DNA of 41,125 nt from Erysipelotrichaceae bacterium. GTDB taxonomy: Bacteria; Bacillota_I; Bacilli_A; Erysipelotrichales; Erysipelotrichaceae. Both the position numbers and the translations under genes were made by a program. Position 1 is the stretch's first letter. Each line of letters starts with the position of its first letter. Shown here in pieces: positions 15,813 through 23,834 of this stretch. The DNA lies in contig JAEDOA010000002.1 in assembly GCA_016302195.1 (NCBI GenBank), positions 1 through 41,125 of the forward strand, written 5' to 3'. The notes beneath the pieces are model-generated. The model was not told the DNA's origin. It ran no database searches and saw only the letters and a list, made by a program, of their open reading frames with translations.

Positions 15813-16721
15813 ATGAGAGAACCAACTTTAGTAATATTAGCAGCAGGATTAGGAAGTAGATACGGTGGTTTAAAACAAATTGATTCAGTTAGCGAAAACG
15901 GTGAATCAATCATCGATTTTTCAATATATGATGCCTACCAGGTGGGTTTTAGAAAACTGGTTTTGATTATTAGAAAAGAACATGAATCTTTATTCGACGA
16001 ACATATCGCGAATAAAATCAGACCATTCATGGAAGTTAATTATGCTTATCAGGATATTAACGATTTACCTGAAGGCTTTAAACTGACAACAAACCGCAGC
16101 AAACCATGGGGTACTACTCAGGCAATTCTTCAGGCAAAAGCTGTTATAGATGGTCCATTTATGGTAATCAATGCTGACGACTTCTACGGTAAGCAATCAT
16201 ATCAGATTATGTACGATTTCTTAACTAATGAAGTAAATGATGGTTATTATGGCATGGTTTCTTATCAGTTAAGCAAAACTCTTACAGATAACGGCTCAGT
16301 TACCAGAGCTATTTGTAAAAAAGATAGTCAGGGAAATCTAAGCGAAATTGTAGAAGTACCAAAAATTATTAGAAAAAACAACAAACCACATATCGTCAAA
16401 GAAGACAACTCAACAATTGAAGTTGAGGATAGCTTATGCTCTATGAACTTCTGGGGCTTTGATGAAAGTGTCTTCCCATTATTAAAAGATGATTTTGCCG
16501 AGTTTTTAAAAGATAATATCGATTCAGAAAAAAACGAGCTAGTCATTGCGACAAGTATTGCCAATTTTGTTAAGCAGAAAAAAATCAAAGTCAAAGTTAT
16601 GGCAACAGATGGTCAATGGTTTGGAGTTACCTATCCTCAAGACAAGGAAGGTGTCATGGCAAAGATTGCTCAATACAAAGAAGACGATATTTATCCATTT
16701 GACTTGTGGAGTGTAGATTAA
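15813..16721 (+). CDS. sugar-phosphate nucleotidyltransferase family protein
   Basis: A 302-residue NTP-transferase. The N-terminal VILAAGLGSRYGGLKQ is the nucleotide-binding signature, KPWGTTQAILQA and VINADDFYG (metal-binding Asp pair) complete the active site, and the C-terminus carries WFGVTYPQDKEGV. This subgroup resembles UTP/CTP sugar-phosphate nucleotidyltransferases found beside choline or sugar kinases, but no kinase neighbour is present, so substrate (sugar-1-phosphate or phosphocholine-like) is undetermined. AGAGG lies 10 nt before the ATG. Single-gene transcript with its own promoter and a terminator. Confidence 0.85.
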   Translation: MREPTLVILAAGLGSRYGGLKQIDSVSENGESIIDFSIYDAYQVGFRKLVLIIRKEHESLFDEHIANKIRPFMEVNYAYQDINDLPEGFKLTTNRSKPWGTTQAILQAKAVIDGPFMVINADDFYGKQSYQIMYDFLTNEVNDGYYGMVSYQLSKTLTDNGSVTRAICKKDSQGNLSEIVEVPKIIRKNNKPHIVKEDNSTIEVEDSLCSMNFWGFDESVFPLLKDDFAEFLKDNIDSEKNELVIATSIANFVKQKKIKVKVMATDGQWFGVTYPQDKEGVMAKIAQYKEDDIYPFDLWSVD

Positions 16722-16724
16722 CAA

Positions 16725-16755
16725 AGAGGTGCAAATATTGCGCCTTTTAATTTGA
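16725..16755 (+). terminator. intrinsic terminator of the nucleotidyltransferase gene
   Basis: AAGAGGTGCA/TGCGCCTTTT pairs over 10 bp (with G-T pairs) around AATAT, merging into TTTTAATTT. Confidence 0.6.
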
Positions 16756-16791
16756 AAGCAATCATTAACCAATAGTCATATTTACAATGTC

Positions 16792-17328
16792 TTATTCATC
16801 AATTCTAAAACTGCATATCAAAAGACTTAAAGTATTTTCATCAATATCAAAACCATTATAAATCCAGTTAGCTACCAGCATTAAACCATTTGAAAAGCAA
16901 GAAAATGCTTTATATCTTTTAACAACATCATCCTCACTAATGCTGAATACATCATATAAATAATCAAAAGCCGACACAAAGAAAAGTTCTTTTTCTCCAT
17001 TTTCCAAAAACAGCTTTAATCTATTATCCTTGTATCTTATATCCCTTAACAGTTCAATTAATGCATCACAATCAAACTCACAATGATATTCTTTTATCAT
17101 TTCACAAATATTTAATCTTTCTGTTATCGAATCAAAGTAATCGTTACAAACATCCTGAAATAATCTTCTAACGTTATCATAATAATAGTAAAAAGTTGAA
17201 CGATTAACACCGACCTTATTGCATAAATCACTAACTGTTATTTTATCAAGCGGCAATGACTTAAGCATTTCTAGAAAGCCGTCTTTAATATCATTTTTAG
17301 TCAATAAATTCTTTTTTCTGTAATTCAT
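16792..17328 (-). CDS. TetR-family transcriptional regulator
   Basis: A 178-residue regulator. The N-terminal KNDIKDGFLEMLKSLPLDKITVSDLCNKVGVNRSTFYYYYDN is a TetR helix-turn-helix with the typical STFYYYY recognition helix; the rest is an all-helical ligand/dimer domain with little similarity to known groups. ATG 17328 is preferred over a TTG eight codons upstream, since the shorter N-terminus fits the family and a GGGA-like site lies 8 nt ahead. It is divergent from the SDR gene, and two palindromes lie between them, so it probably represses itself and the dehydrogenase. The inducer is unknown. Confidence 0.85.
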   Translation of the reverse strand: MNYRKKNLLTKNDIKDGFLEMLKSLPLDKITVSDLCNKVGVNRSTFYYYYDNVRRLFQDVCNDYFDSITERLNICEMIKEYHCEFDCDALIELLRDIRYKDNRLKLFLENGEKELFFVSAFDYLYDVFSISEDDVVKRYKAFSCFSNGLMLVANWIYNGFDIDENTLSLLICSFRIDE

Positions 17329-17346
17329 AAGCAAAATCCCACATAC

Positions 17347-17388
17347 TAACAAATCTGTTGTTAAATTTATTTTAACAAATTTGCTAAA
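17347..17388. promoter_or_regulatory. twin palindromic operators between tetR and SDR gene
   Basis: Palindrome 1 is TAACAA-ATCTG-TTGTTA (17347-17363), perfect in both arms. Palindrome 2 is TTTAACAAATTTGCTAAA (17371-17388), matching its own reverse complement at 16 of 18 positions; both contain TAACAAAT. The putative SDR -10 (TAAAAT, 17385-17390) overlaps palindrome 2, as expected for repression by the adjacent TetR protein. Confidence 0.55.
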
Positions 17389-17415
17389 ATATTCACATAT
17401 TATGGAGGAAAAAAT

Positions 17416-18231
17416 ATGTCAAAAGTATGCGTTATTACCGGCGGTGGTAGTGGTATGGGACTAGAAGCCGCAAAACTGTTGGGAAAAGAAAGAATAGTTG
17501 TAATTTCAGGAAGAACTGAAGCAAAGCTTCAAAAAGCATGTGAACAATTAAAAGAAAGCGGTTGCCAGGCTCACTATTTCATTTGTGATACATCAAAAAG
17601 AGAAAGTGTCAAGCAATTAGTTGAATTCGCCTGCTCTTTAGGAGATGTAACAAATGTTGTTAATAGTGCAGGATTATCTCCTAATATGTCAGATCCAGAA
17701 ACTATTTTAAGAGTCAATGCTTTAGGAACAGTATATGTTAATGAAGAGTTCAGCAAGGTTATGAAGGCTAATACTGTTATTTTAGATGTTGCTTCTAACT
17801 CTGCTTATGTTCTTCCATCTTTCTTAATAAACAAAAAAGTTTACACCTTGGCAGATCAGGATGAACAAGCCTTTTTAAAAAAGATGTTGAAAAAAACAAA
17901 ATTGGCTAAGCAAGGATATATGCGTAGCGGATTGGCTTACTCACTGTCTAAAAACTTTGTTACTTGGTATGCTAAAAAATGCGCATATCAATATGGAGAA
18001 AAAGGTATTAGAGTTGTTTCATTAAGTCCTGGATTAATTGCTACTGATATGGGTAATTTGGAAAAACAACAGGGAGGATATCTAATCGATTTAACAGCAG
18101 AAAAAAGAATGGGCAAACCTGAAGAATTAGGATTTGCTATTGCTACTGTAGCAGATGAAAGAAATGGCTATTTGGCAGCAGTTGATATTTTGTGCGATGG
18201 TGGAGCTACCAATAGAAAAGAGTTTAAATAA
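17416..18231 (+). CDS. short-chain dehydrogenase/reductase
   Basis: A 271-residue SDR. The NAD(P)-binding TGGGSGMG (8-15), the NSAG motif (88-91), VASNSAY with the catalytic Ser, and YSLSK (Tyr-xxx-Lys) with following ATDMG are all present, so the enzyme should be active. An insert of about 40 residues lies between the catalytic Ser and Tyr, as in 3-alpha-hydroxysteroid/carveol dehydrogenase-like SDRs; the substrate cannot be named, though a bile-acid or other hydroxysteroid is one possibility. TGGAGG lies 7-8 nt before the ATG. It is controlled most likely by the divergent TetR gene. Confidence 0.85.
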   Translation: MSKVCVITGGGSGMGLEAAKLLGKERIVVISGRTEAKLQKACEQLKESGCQAHYFICDTSKRESVKQLVEFACSLGDVTNVVNSAGLSPNMSDPETILRVNALGTVYVNEEFSKVMKANTVILDVASNSAYVLPSFLINKKVYTLADQDEQAFLKKMLKKTKLAKQGYMRSGLAYSLSKNFVTWYAKKCAYQYGEKGIRVVSLSPGLIATDMGNLEKQQGGYLIDLTAEKRMGKPEELGFAIATVADERNGYLAAVDILCDGGATNRKEFK

Positions 18232-18248
18232 TAATTATTAAAAAAATA

Positions 18249-18280
18249 AAACTACCTCAATATTTGAGATAGTTTTTTAT
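18249..18280 (+). terminator. intrinsic terminator of the SDR gene
   Basis: AAACTACCTCAA/TTGAGATAGTTT pairs with one C-A mismatch around a TAT loop, followed by TTTTATTATTG. Confidence 0.75.
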
Positions 18281-18291
18281 TATTGTATGCG

Positions 18292-18319
18292 TTTACATTT
18301 ATCATTTATGTTGTATAAT
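18292..18319 (+). promoter_or_regulatory. promoter of the orphan gene at 18345
   Basis: TTTACA (18292-18297), 16 bp, TATAAT (18314-18319), 25 bp before the ATG. Confidence 0.5.
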
Positions 18320-18344
18320 TATCTTAGTAATTAAGAGGTGGAAA

Positions 18345-19127
18345 ATGGACATATTTGATAAATTATGTGACGATTTGTCGCTGAGGGATAGCAACGCCTT
18401 TTATGATAAGGGCAATTATTTACAAAGCAATAATATTATAAAGCATCAGGATTTTTTTGATTATCTTTTTTTTAAATACCCTGATAGTATAGTTATTGAG
18501 AACTACCCATTGGTATTCGATGTTAATCACTTACCAAATAAACGAATAGGCTATAGAGATATTAACAAGGTTGACTTAAATAATTGTCATATTCCTTTTT
18601 TGTTGTTATTGCCTAAGAAGGATGATTATTCAATTGTTATATTGAGCGATAGCGATTATATAGCCGCAAGAGGCATGCAGTTTTGCATAACTCAAAAAGG
18701 CAGTAGTTTGGCTAATTATTCAGGAAAGATTCTTTCCTGCGACATTAACTGTACGGAGCTTAAAGATGTGCTAGATAACATTTGTAAAGATAATAGTATT
18801 GCTGCATCTCAGCAGCGTTACCTGGATAATCGCTATATTTCAGATCCTGAAACAATGAAGGATAAATGCATCACATTGGCAAAAGAAACAATAGAAAAAG
18901 CTCAGAACAACCTGCTAAAAATTCAGCAGCAGGAAAGACAACCATTAATTGATAACACAATCATGGAATTATTCTTGCTGAAAAAAGCTCTATATGTAAA
19001 ATATATGGCTAATCAAAAAATTCTTCAAGATCGTCACAGTGGAAACACGAAGGAACAAAGAGTTTTCGCCAAGAGCTACATCGACGAAATCCCCTTCATT
19101 TCATATTATACTTTGTGGAATCTATAG
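18345..19127 (+). CDS. protein of unknown function (260 aa)
   Basis: I do not recognise this 260-residue protein. It has no signal peptide or clear membrane segment. The first 150 residues alternate strands and helices with a hydrophobic core segment CHIPFLLLLPKKDDYSIVILSD. Residues about 165-215 (CITLAKETIEKAQNNLLKIQQQERQPLIDNTI...) look like a long helix or coiled coil, and the C-terminus is aromatic (IPFISYYTLWNL). GAGGTGG lies 4-5 nt before the ATG. It has its own promoter and terminator, so it is a single-gene unit. Base composition is like that of its neighbours. Its position before rsmG-noc-parAB is not enough to suggest a chromosome-segregation role. Confidence 0.75.
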   Translation: MDIFDKLCDDLSLRDSNAFYDKGNYLQSNNIIKHQDFFDYLFFKYPDSIVIENYPLVFDVNHLPNKRIGYRDINKVDLNNCHIPFLLLLPKKDDYSIVILSDSDYIAARGMQFCITQKGSSLANYSGKILSCDINCTELKDVLDNICKDNSIAASQQRYLDNRYISDPETMKDKCITLAKETIEKAQNNLLKIQQQERQPLIDNTIMELFLLKKALYVKYMANQKILQDRHSGNTKEQRVFAKSYIDEIPFISYYTLWNL

Positions 19128-19133
19128 TTAACC

Positions 19134-19172
19134 AAAAGAAAACAGGGGCTTACTCCTGCTTCTTTTTTTGGG
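19134..19172 (+). terminator. intrinsic terminator after the orphan gene
   Basis: AGAAAACAGG and CCTGCTTCT pair around GGCTTACT (one bulge), followed by a run of seven T residues. Confidence 0.75.
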
Positions 19173-19201
19173 GGGATAAAATATAATTTGAAATAGAAAG
19201 G

Positions 19202-19290
19202 ATATATGAGCAAGTCATTTCTTACTTGCAAGTATATGATAACAATTAATTTCCGTTTAAATATCGTATTGATATGTGAAAATATGTGAA
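19202..19290. repeat. repeats in the rsmG upstream region
   Basis: The AT-rich gap before rsmG carries an inverted repeat GCAAGT/ACTTGC (19210-19229) and two direct copies of ATATGTGAA (19272-19280 and 19282-19290). The second copy continues as GTGAAACA, identical to one half of the Bacillus parS palindrome, but the other half is absent. Function is not evident. Confidence 0.4.
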
Positions 19291-19319
19291 ACAGCTATCA
19301 TATTATTAATTATTAGGTA

Positions 19320-19328
19320 TGATATAAT
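19320..19328 (+). promoter_or_regulatory. extended -10 promoter of rsmG-noc-parA-parB
   Basis: TG-A-TATAAT (TATAAT at 19323-19328), 28 bp before the rsmG ATG. The -35 region is poor. Confidence 0.55.
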
Positions 19329-19356
19329 TATTTAGTAGCACTTAGGAGAAAACAAG

Positions 19357-20040
19357 ATGGATAACAACTTATTTTTAGAATATGGTTTCTCTCTGTCAGA
19401 GAATCAACTAGCTAAATTAGATTTATATAGTGATTTACTAATTCAATACAACGAGAAGTTTAACTTAACTGCGATTACAAATAAAGAAGATATCTATGTA
19501 AAGCATTTTTTAGATTGCCTTTATTTATGTAAATATTTGGACTCAAGCAAGAGTCTTTTAGATATTGGCAGTGGTGCTGGTTTTCCAGGAGTAATTATCA
19601 AGATTTTTTACCCCGAAATGAATATCACTTTGTTAGAGCCCAACAACAAAAAAGTTATGTTTTTAAACACTATTAAAAAGCAGCTTGATTTAAGCAAACT
19701 TGAAATCATCAACCAAAGAAGTGAAGATTATGTAAAGGATAATCGAGGAAAATACGATTTTGTTACCGCAAGAGCTGTTGCACCTCTCAATATTTTATTG
19801 GAACTAGCTATTCCTTTATTAAAAGTTAATGGAACCTTTATAGCTATGAAAGGACCTAAAGGAAATCAAGAGCTTCTTGAAAGTCAGAATGCTTTAAAAT
19901 TATTGTCATGTGTCGCAAATGATACAATTCAATATTCTATAGAAGATAACACCAGACAGCTACTATTTTTTAAAAAATTAGCAGCTACACAAGAAAAATA
20001 TCCAAGAAATTACAGTCAAATAAAAAAGAAACCTTTATAA
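19357..20040 (+). CDS. rsmG: 16S rRNA (guanine-527-N7) methyltransferase RsmG
   Basis: A 227-residue RsmG (GidB), which makes m7G527 in the 530 loop of 16S rRNA; loss gives low-level streptomycin resistance in other bacteria. The SAM motif SLLDIGSGAGFPGVIIKIFYP (about 64-84), the NLTAITNKEDIYVKHFLDCL segment, FVTARAVAPL (about 130-139) and IAMKGPKG are classic family sequences. AGGAG lies 8 nt before the ATG. It heads the conserved rsmG-noc-parA-parB block found near oriC in many Bacillota. Confidence 0.96.
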   Translation: MDNNLFLEYGFSLSENQLAKLDLYSDLLIQYNEKFNLTAITNKEDIYVKHFLDCLYLCKYLDSSKSLLDIGSGAGFPGVIIKIFYPEMNITLLEPNNKKVMFLNTIKKQLDLSKLEIINQRSEDYVKDNRGKYDFVTARAVAPLNILLELAIPLLKVNGTFIAMKGPKGNQELLESQNALKLLSCVANDTIQYSIEDNTRQLLFFKKLAATQEKYPRNYSQIKKKPL

Positions 20041-20053
20041 GCAAGGAGATAAT

Positions 20054-20815
20054 ATGTCAACATATCAAATCATCAAGATGAATTTAATCATACCAAATCA
20101 ATATCAGCCACGCACCGTTTTTAGCGATGAGGCCATAGAGGAATTAGCCCAATCAATTAAGGAGAATGGCTTATTACAGCCAATCACAGTACGAGAATGT
20201 GACAACGGATATCAATTAATTGCTGGAGAAAGACGATTTAGAGCCTGCCAGAGGTTAAATAAAGATACAATTGAAGCTATTGTTATTAAGGCAGGAGAAG
20301 TTCAAAGCGCCACTCTTGCTTTAATCGAGAATATCCAACGAGAAAATCTTTCCGCAATTGAAGAAGCTAACGGCTATCTTCAAATGATTAGATTAACTGG
20401 ATTAACACAAAGTCAATTAGGAAAGAAATTGGGCAAGAAGCAGTCTACCATCGCCAATAAAATTCGCTTATTAAATTTGGATTTAGAAGTACAACAAGCT
20501 ATTAGTGAAAAAGAAATCACAGAAAGACACGGTAGAGCTCTATTAAATCTAGATGAGAAGCAACAAAGAGAAGTATTAAAGAAAATTCTTGATAAGGATA
20601 TGAATGTTGCCCAAACTGAAGAATATGTTTTTGATCACTATATCCAGAAAAAAAAGAAGAAACCTCAATTCAAGTGTTTCTCCTTATCAAGCAAAATTAT
20701 TATCAACACCATTAAGGAAGCCTATAAGAAGGTTAAAGAGATTTCCAAGGATGTCAAAATGGATGAGAGTGAAGATGAGCAGAACTATATAATTACATTT
20801 ACAATCAAAAAATAA
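20054..20815 (+). CDS. noc: ParB/Noc-family nucleoid occlusion protein
   Basis: A 253-residue ParB-like CTPase with PNQYQPR (14-20), CTP-binding GERRFRACQ (58-66) and ENIQREN (92-98), HTH around 117-142 and a basic C-terminal part. The HTH has Q130, K136 and R158 where Noc-type proteins differ from ParB, and QSTIANKIRLL...ITERHGRAL follows the Noc pattern. Noc binds its own DNA sites and prevents division over the nucleoid. Compared with Bacillus Noc it starts directly at the ParB domain and lacks the N-terminal amphipathic helix that tethers Noc to the membrane. AAGGAG precedes the ATG by 6-7 nt; it lies 13 bp after rsmG. Confidence 0.85.
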   Translation: MSTYQIIKMNLIIPNQYQPRTVFSDEAIEELAQSIKENGLLQPITVRECDNGYQLIAGERRFRACQRLNKDTIEAIVIKAGEVQSATLALIENIQRENLSAIEEANGYLQMIRLTGLTQSQLGKKLGKKQSTIANKIRLLNLDLEVQQAISEKEITERHGRALLNLDEKQQREVLKKILDKDMNVAQTEEYVFDHYIQKKKKKPQFKCFSLSSKIIINTIKEAYKKVKEISKDVKMDESEDEQNYIITFTIKK

Positions 20816-20852
20816 ACATGATATGGTAAAATAATTGATGAGGTAAAAAAGT

Positions 20853-21617
20853 ATGGGAAAAATTATCGCAATGGCTAACCAGAAAGGTGGAGTAGGAAAA
20901 ACTACCACAAGTATCAACTTGGCTGCCGGCTTAGCCTATTTGAAAAAGAAAGTATTATTAGTGGACTTAGATCCTCAATCAAATACAACTCAAGGAATTG
21001 GGGCTAGAAATAACATAAAAAAAAGCACTTATGATTTATTGTTAAAGAATGCTGATGTTAAGGATTGTATTCTGCATTTAGATATCCCCCCAATGGATTT
21101 AATTGGAGCAACTATAGATTTGGCAGGAAGCGATTTAGAAATGGCCAATTACCAAAACGGTAGAGAACAATTACTAAAAAAACAATTGGATAAAATTAAG
21201 GCAGACTATGATTTCATTATCATTGACTGTCCACCTTCTTTAGGAATGCTTAATACTAACGCTTTAACTGCGGCAGATTCAGTTATTATTCCAGTTCAAT
21301 GTGAATACTATGCTCTAGAAGGATTGACTCAATTATTATCAACTATTCGTTTAGTTCAAAAAATGTATAATCCTCATTTATACATTGAAGGTGTTGTCTT
21401 AACAATGTATGATGCTAGAACAAAATTATCAATCGAGGTTCAACAGGAAGTTAGAAAGTATTTTAAGGAAAGAGTATATAAGTCATACATTCCAAGAAAT
21501 GTTAGACTATCTGAAGCCCCTTCTTATGGAAAATCTATTTTTGAACACGATATTAAATCAGACGGTGCTAGAGCTTATGCAGCACTAGCTAAAGAGGTTA
21601 TTAACAAGAATAATTAG
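20853..21617 (+). CDS. parA: chromosome-partitioning ATPase ParA/Soj
   Basis: A 254-residue deviant Walker-type ATPase: ANQKGGVGKTTTSINLA (Walker A' with the signature Lys, 8-24), LLVDLDPQSNTTQG and FIIIDCPPSLGMLN. It is of Soj size without an N-terminal DNA-binding domain, so it belongs to the chromosomal ParABS system, working with ParB encoded 11 bp downstream to segregate origins and tune DnaA. GAGG precedes the ATG by 9 nt. Confidence 0.95.
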   Translation: MGKIIAMANQKGGVGKTTTSINLAAGLAYLKKKVLLVDLDPQSNTTQGIGARNNIKKSTYDLLLKNADVKDCILHLDIPPMDLIGATIDLAGSDLEMANYQNGREQLLKKQLDKIKADYDFIIIDCPPSLGMLNTNALTAADSVIIPVQCEYYALEGLTQLLSTIRLVQKMYNPHLYIEGVVLTMYDARTKLSIEVQQEVRKYFKERVYKSYIPRNVRLSEAPSYGKSIFEHDIKSDGARAYAALAKEVINKNN

Positions 21618-21628
21618 GAGGAACAGAT

Positions 21629-22513
21629 ATGGCAAAAAGCAAGAAAACAACCGACAGATTAGGCTCAGGTTTAGCTGCCATTTTCGGAGAAGATGTTAAC
21701 TCAGTCTTAGATGAAATTCAAAACAGTTCCAAAAGTGACCAGTATGGAACAAAAACCGTCTTGAATGTTCATGACATACGTTCAAATCCATATCAACCTC
21801 GAAAAGTATTTGATCAAAAAGCTTTGGAAGAATTAGCTCAATCAATCAAAGAAAATGGTGTTTTTACTCCCATACTAGTTAGAAAAAGTGAAACTGGTTA
21901 TCAATTAATCGCAGGTGAAAGAAGACTAAGAGCATCAATAATTGCTCAAAAAGAAGAAATTCCTGCTATTATATTGGATTTCAATGACAAGCAAATGATG
22001 GAGATTTCTCTTTTGGAAAATATTCAAAGAGAAGATCTCAATATTATCGAAGAAGCAAACGGCTATAACTTATTAATAGAAAAGCTTGGCTACACCCAGG
22101 AACAATTGGCAGACCGTTTAGGCAAAAGTAGAAGTCATATTACCAATGTATTGCGATTGCTAAAGCTGCCAAAAGAAATCATTTCGTTTGTCCAGCAAGA
22201 CAAGTTAACAATGGGACATGTAAAGCCATTGATTACTCTAGATAAGGATAAAGCGATTGAAATTGCCCAAAAGGCCATTAAAGATGGTTTATCTGTTCGC
22301 CAGGTTGAAGCATTGGCAAATGATACTACCCAACCACAACCAAAAAAGAACAATAAAGTTAACAAAGACCCTTATATAACCGACTTGCAGCACGAAATTG
22401 AAACAAAACTTGCTGCCAAAGTAAAAATATCATCAAACAGTATTGAAATTTTGTATCAAGACGCTAATGATTTAAATCGAATATTGGAAACTCTTGGCTT
22501 AATTGAACAATAA
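21629..22513 (+). CDS. parB: chromosome-partitioning protein ParB/Spo0J
   Basis: A 294-residue ParB clamp CTPase. The N-terminal DRLGSGLAAIFGED is the ParA-contacting motif; NPYQPR, GERRLRAS (97-104) and ENIQRED (130-136) form the CTP pocket; the HTH (GKSRSHITNVLRLLKLP, then LTMGHVKPL) has R168 and G196, the ParB-type residues at the positions that differ in Noc; a C-terminal dimerisation domain follows. It loads at parS and spreads. GGAGG lies 8 nt before the ATG. No intact parS was found in the window, so its sites must lie elsewhere or be diverged. Confidence 0.95.
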   Translation: MAKSKKTTDRLGSGLAAIFGEDVNSVLDEIQNSSKSDQYGTKTVLNVHDIRSNPYQPRKVFDQKALEELAQSIKENGVFTPILVRKSETGYQLIAGERRLRASIIAQKEEIPAIILDFNDKQMMEISLLENIQREDLNIIEEANGYNLLIEKLGYTQEQLADRLGKSRSHITNVLRLLKLPKEIISFVQQDKLTMGHVKPLITLDKDKAIEIAQKAIKDGLSVRQVEALANDTTQPQPKKNNKVNKDPYITDLQHEIETKLAAKVKISSNSIEILYQDANDLNRILETLGLIEQ

Positions 22514-22556
22514 AAATAAGACTATTATCACTTTAATTTCGATAATAGTCTTTTCT
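22512..22556. terminator. bidirectional terminator between parB and tldE
   Basis: AAGACTATTATC/GATAATAGTCTT is a perfect 12-bp stem with A-rich and T-rich flanks on both sides, serving the convergent parB and tldE transcripts. Confidence 0.85.
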
Positions 22557-22558
22557 TA

Positions 22559-23833
22559 TTAATTTCCCGCTACATTTATATCAAATAATTCTATTGTTTC
22601 AGGAACAATGCAATTGTTAATCTGTCTTGTTTGTTTTGATAAATAGATATGATCTAATACATCTGTGATATTAGAAGTGATAGAACCTGCTGTCACTTCC
22701 TTGACAGTTTTTCCATCATAATAATATGCTAGTCTAAATTCACCACCAAAATCACCAGTAATTGTATCTACCTGGAAAGAAGAAAATTCGACAATCTCAA
22801 GATAAGGCTGTTGTTTCATTTCTTCTGTTGTTTTGCTTCCTGGTTCAACAGTAAAGTTGTTTACAAAGCCAACATCAGACAATCCTAAATAATGAGCAAA
22901 TTGTCTAGAGCCAACATAGTTTACATATTCACCATCTTTTAGAACTGTAAAATCACTTGCCTTAACTCCCTCAGTTGAATATAAAGAGTTTCTACTAGAA
23001 TAATCTAAATTGGCCTTGACTTTTAAAGTTATCTTATCGCAATTCTCACCTTTTTGAATAACATCCCCAACTTTGTTCTGGCTCATTTTACTATAGACAG
23101 CTGAAGTGTTGATTTTATCTAGGAAATACTGGAAGAATTCTCTTAAATCATTACCACTAATCAACAAATGAACGTTATTCATCTTTTCAACTGGTTGAGC
23201 TTTGCTACGATCATTTGCTTTTTTAAATACTGCCTCAATCTCTTTTTTGATTGACTCGCTATCTCTATCACTTCCGGCTTCAATCATATGATATACTTCA
23301 ACTTCATGATCACCATTTGTAGAATTAATTACGATTTCAACCATTTCATCACTTGTATTGAATGAGATTGATACTCCTTGCGAATTAACAATATGACGAT
23401 ATTTTTCATTGACAAATACCTCATAAGAGTTGATTTTCTCTGTATCAGTTTCCTTAATCGATTCTACAGCCGTAATAACATTCTTTAACGAGTCTAATAA
23501 ATCAAATTCTTTCTTTTCCTCATAATAGTTGACATTACCTTCTAGTGGAAAATAAGGGTTTAGAGCTAACAAAGCATTCTCTTTCATGTCCATAATATCT
23601 GCTCTGATTTCCTCTTCAGTTTCGCTTGGGAATATTTCTTTCTTTGCGCTTCCTCTTAATGTTTTGTCTGAGTTATCAACATAAATAGTCAATACTATTT
23701 TTTTTACTGAACAGATACGATGTTGATCTAATTGATGTCTAATAAAGAAACACTGATGTGACTTGGTTTCATCGCAAACTATTTGATAATCACTAACATC
23801 ACAGCTATTTAATATTTCTACCAACTTATCCAT
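22559..23833 (-). CDS. TldE/PmbA-family metalloprotease subunit
   Basis: A 424-residue TldD/PmbA-fold protein without the HExxxH zinc motif, so it is the non-catalytic TldE (PmbA) partner of the adjacent TldD. The family pattern is seen in NNFTVEPGSKTTEEM, LEIVEFSSFQVDTITGDFGGEFRLAYYYDGKTVKEVTAGSITSNI, where TldE chains have GDFS-type segments. TldD/E heterodimers degrade unfolded peptides and trim leader peptides from ribosomally made modified peptides such as microcin B17. The ATG follows the tldD stop by one base. Last gene of the operon. Confidence 0.88.
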   Translation of the reverse strand: MDKLVEILNSCDVSDYQIVCDETKSHQCFFIRHQLDQHRICSVKKIVLTIYVDNSDKTLRGSAKKEIFPSETEEEIRADIMDMKENALLALNPYFPLEGNVNYYEEKKEFDLLDSLKNVITAVESIKETDTEKINSYEVFVNEKYRHIVNSQGVSISFNTSDEMVEIVINSTNGDHEVEVYHMIEAGSDRDSESIKKEIEAVFKKANDRSKAQPVEKMNNVHLLISGNDLREFFQYFLDKINTSAVYSKMSQNKVGDVIQKGENCDKITLKVKANLDYSSRNSLYSTEGVKASDFTVLKDGEYVNYVGSRQFAHYLGLSDVGFVNNFTVEPGSKTTEEMKQQPYLEIVEFSSFQVDTITGDFGGEFRLAYYYDGKTVKEVTAGSITSNITDVLDHIYLSKQTRQINNCIVPETIELFDINVAGN

Positions 23834-23834
23834 A

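Noticed and set aside
19260..22513. Full parS or Noc-binding palindrome near parB
   Set aside because: Only a half-site (GTGAAACA, 19283-19290) and a GTGAAAC inside parB were found; neither has the complementary half.
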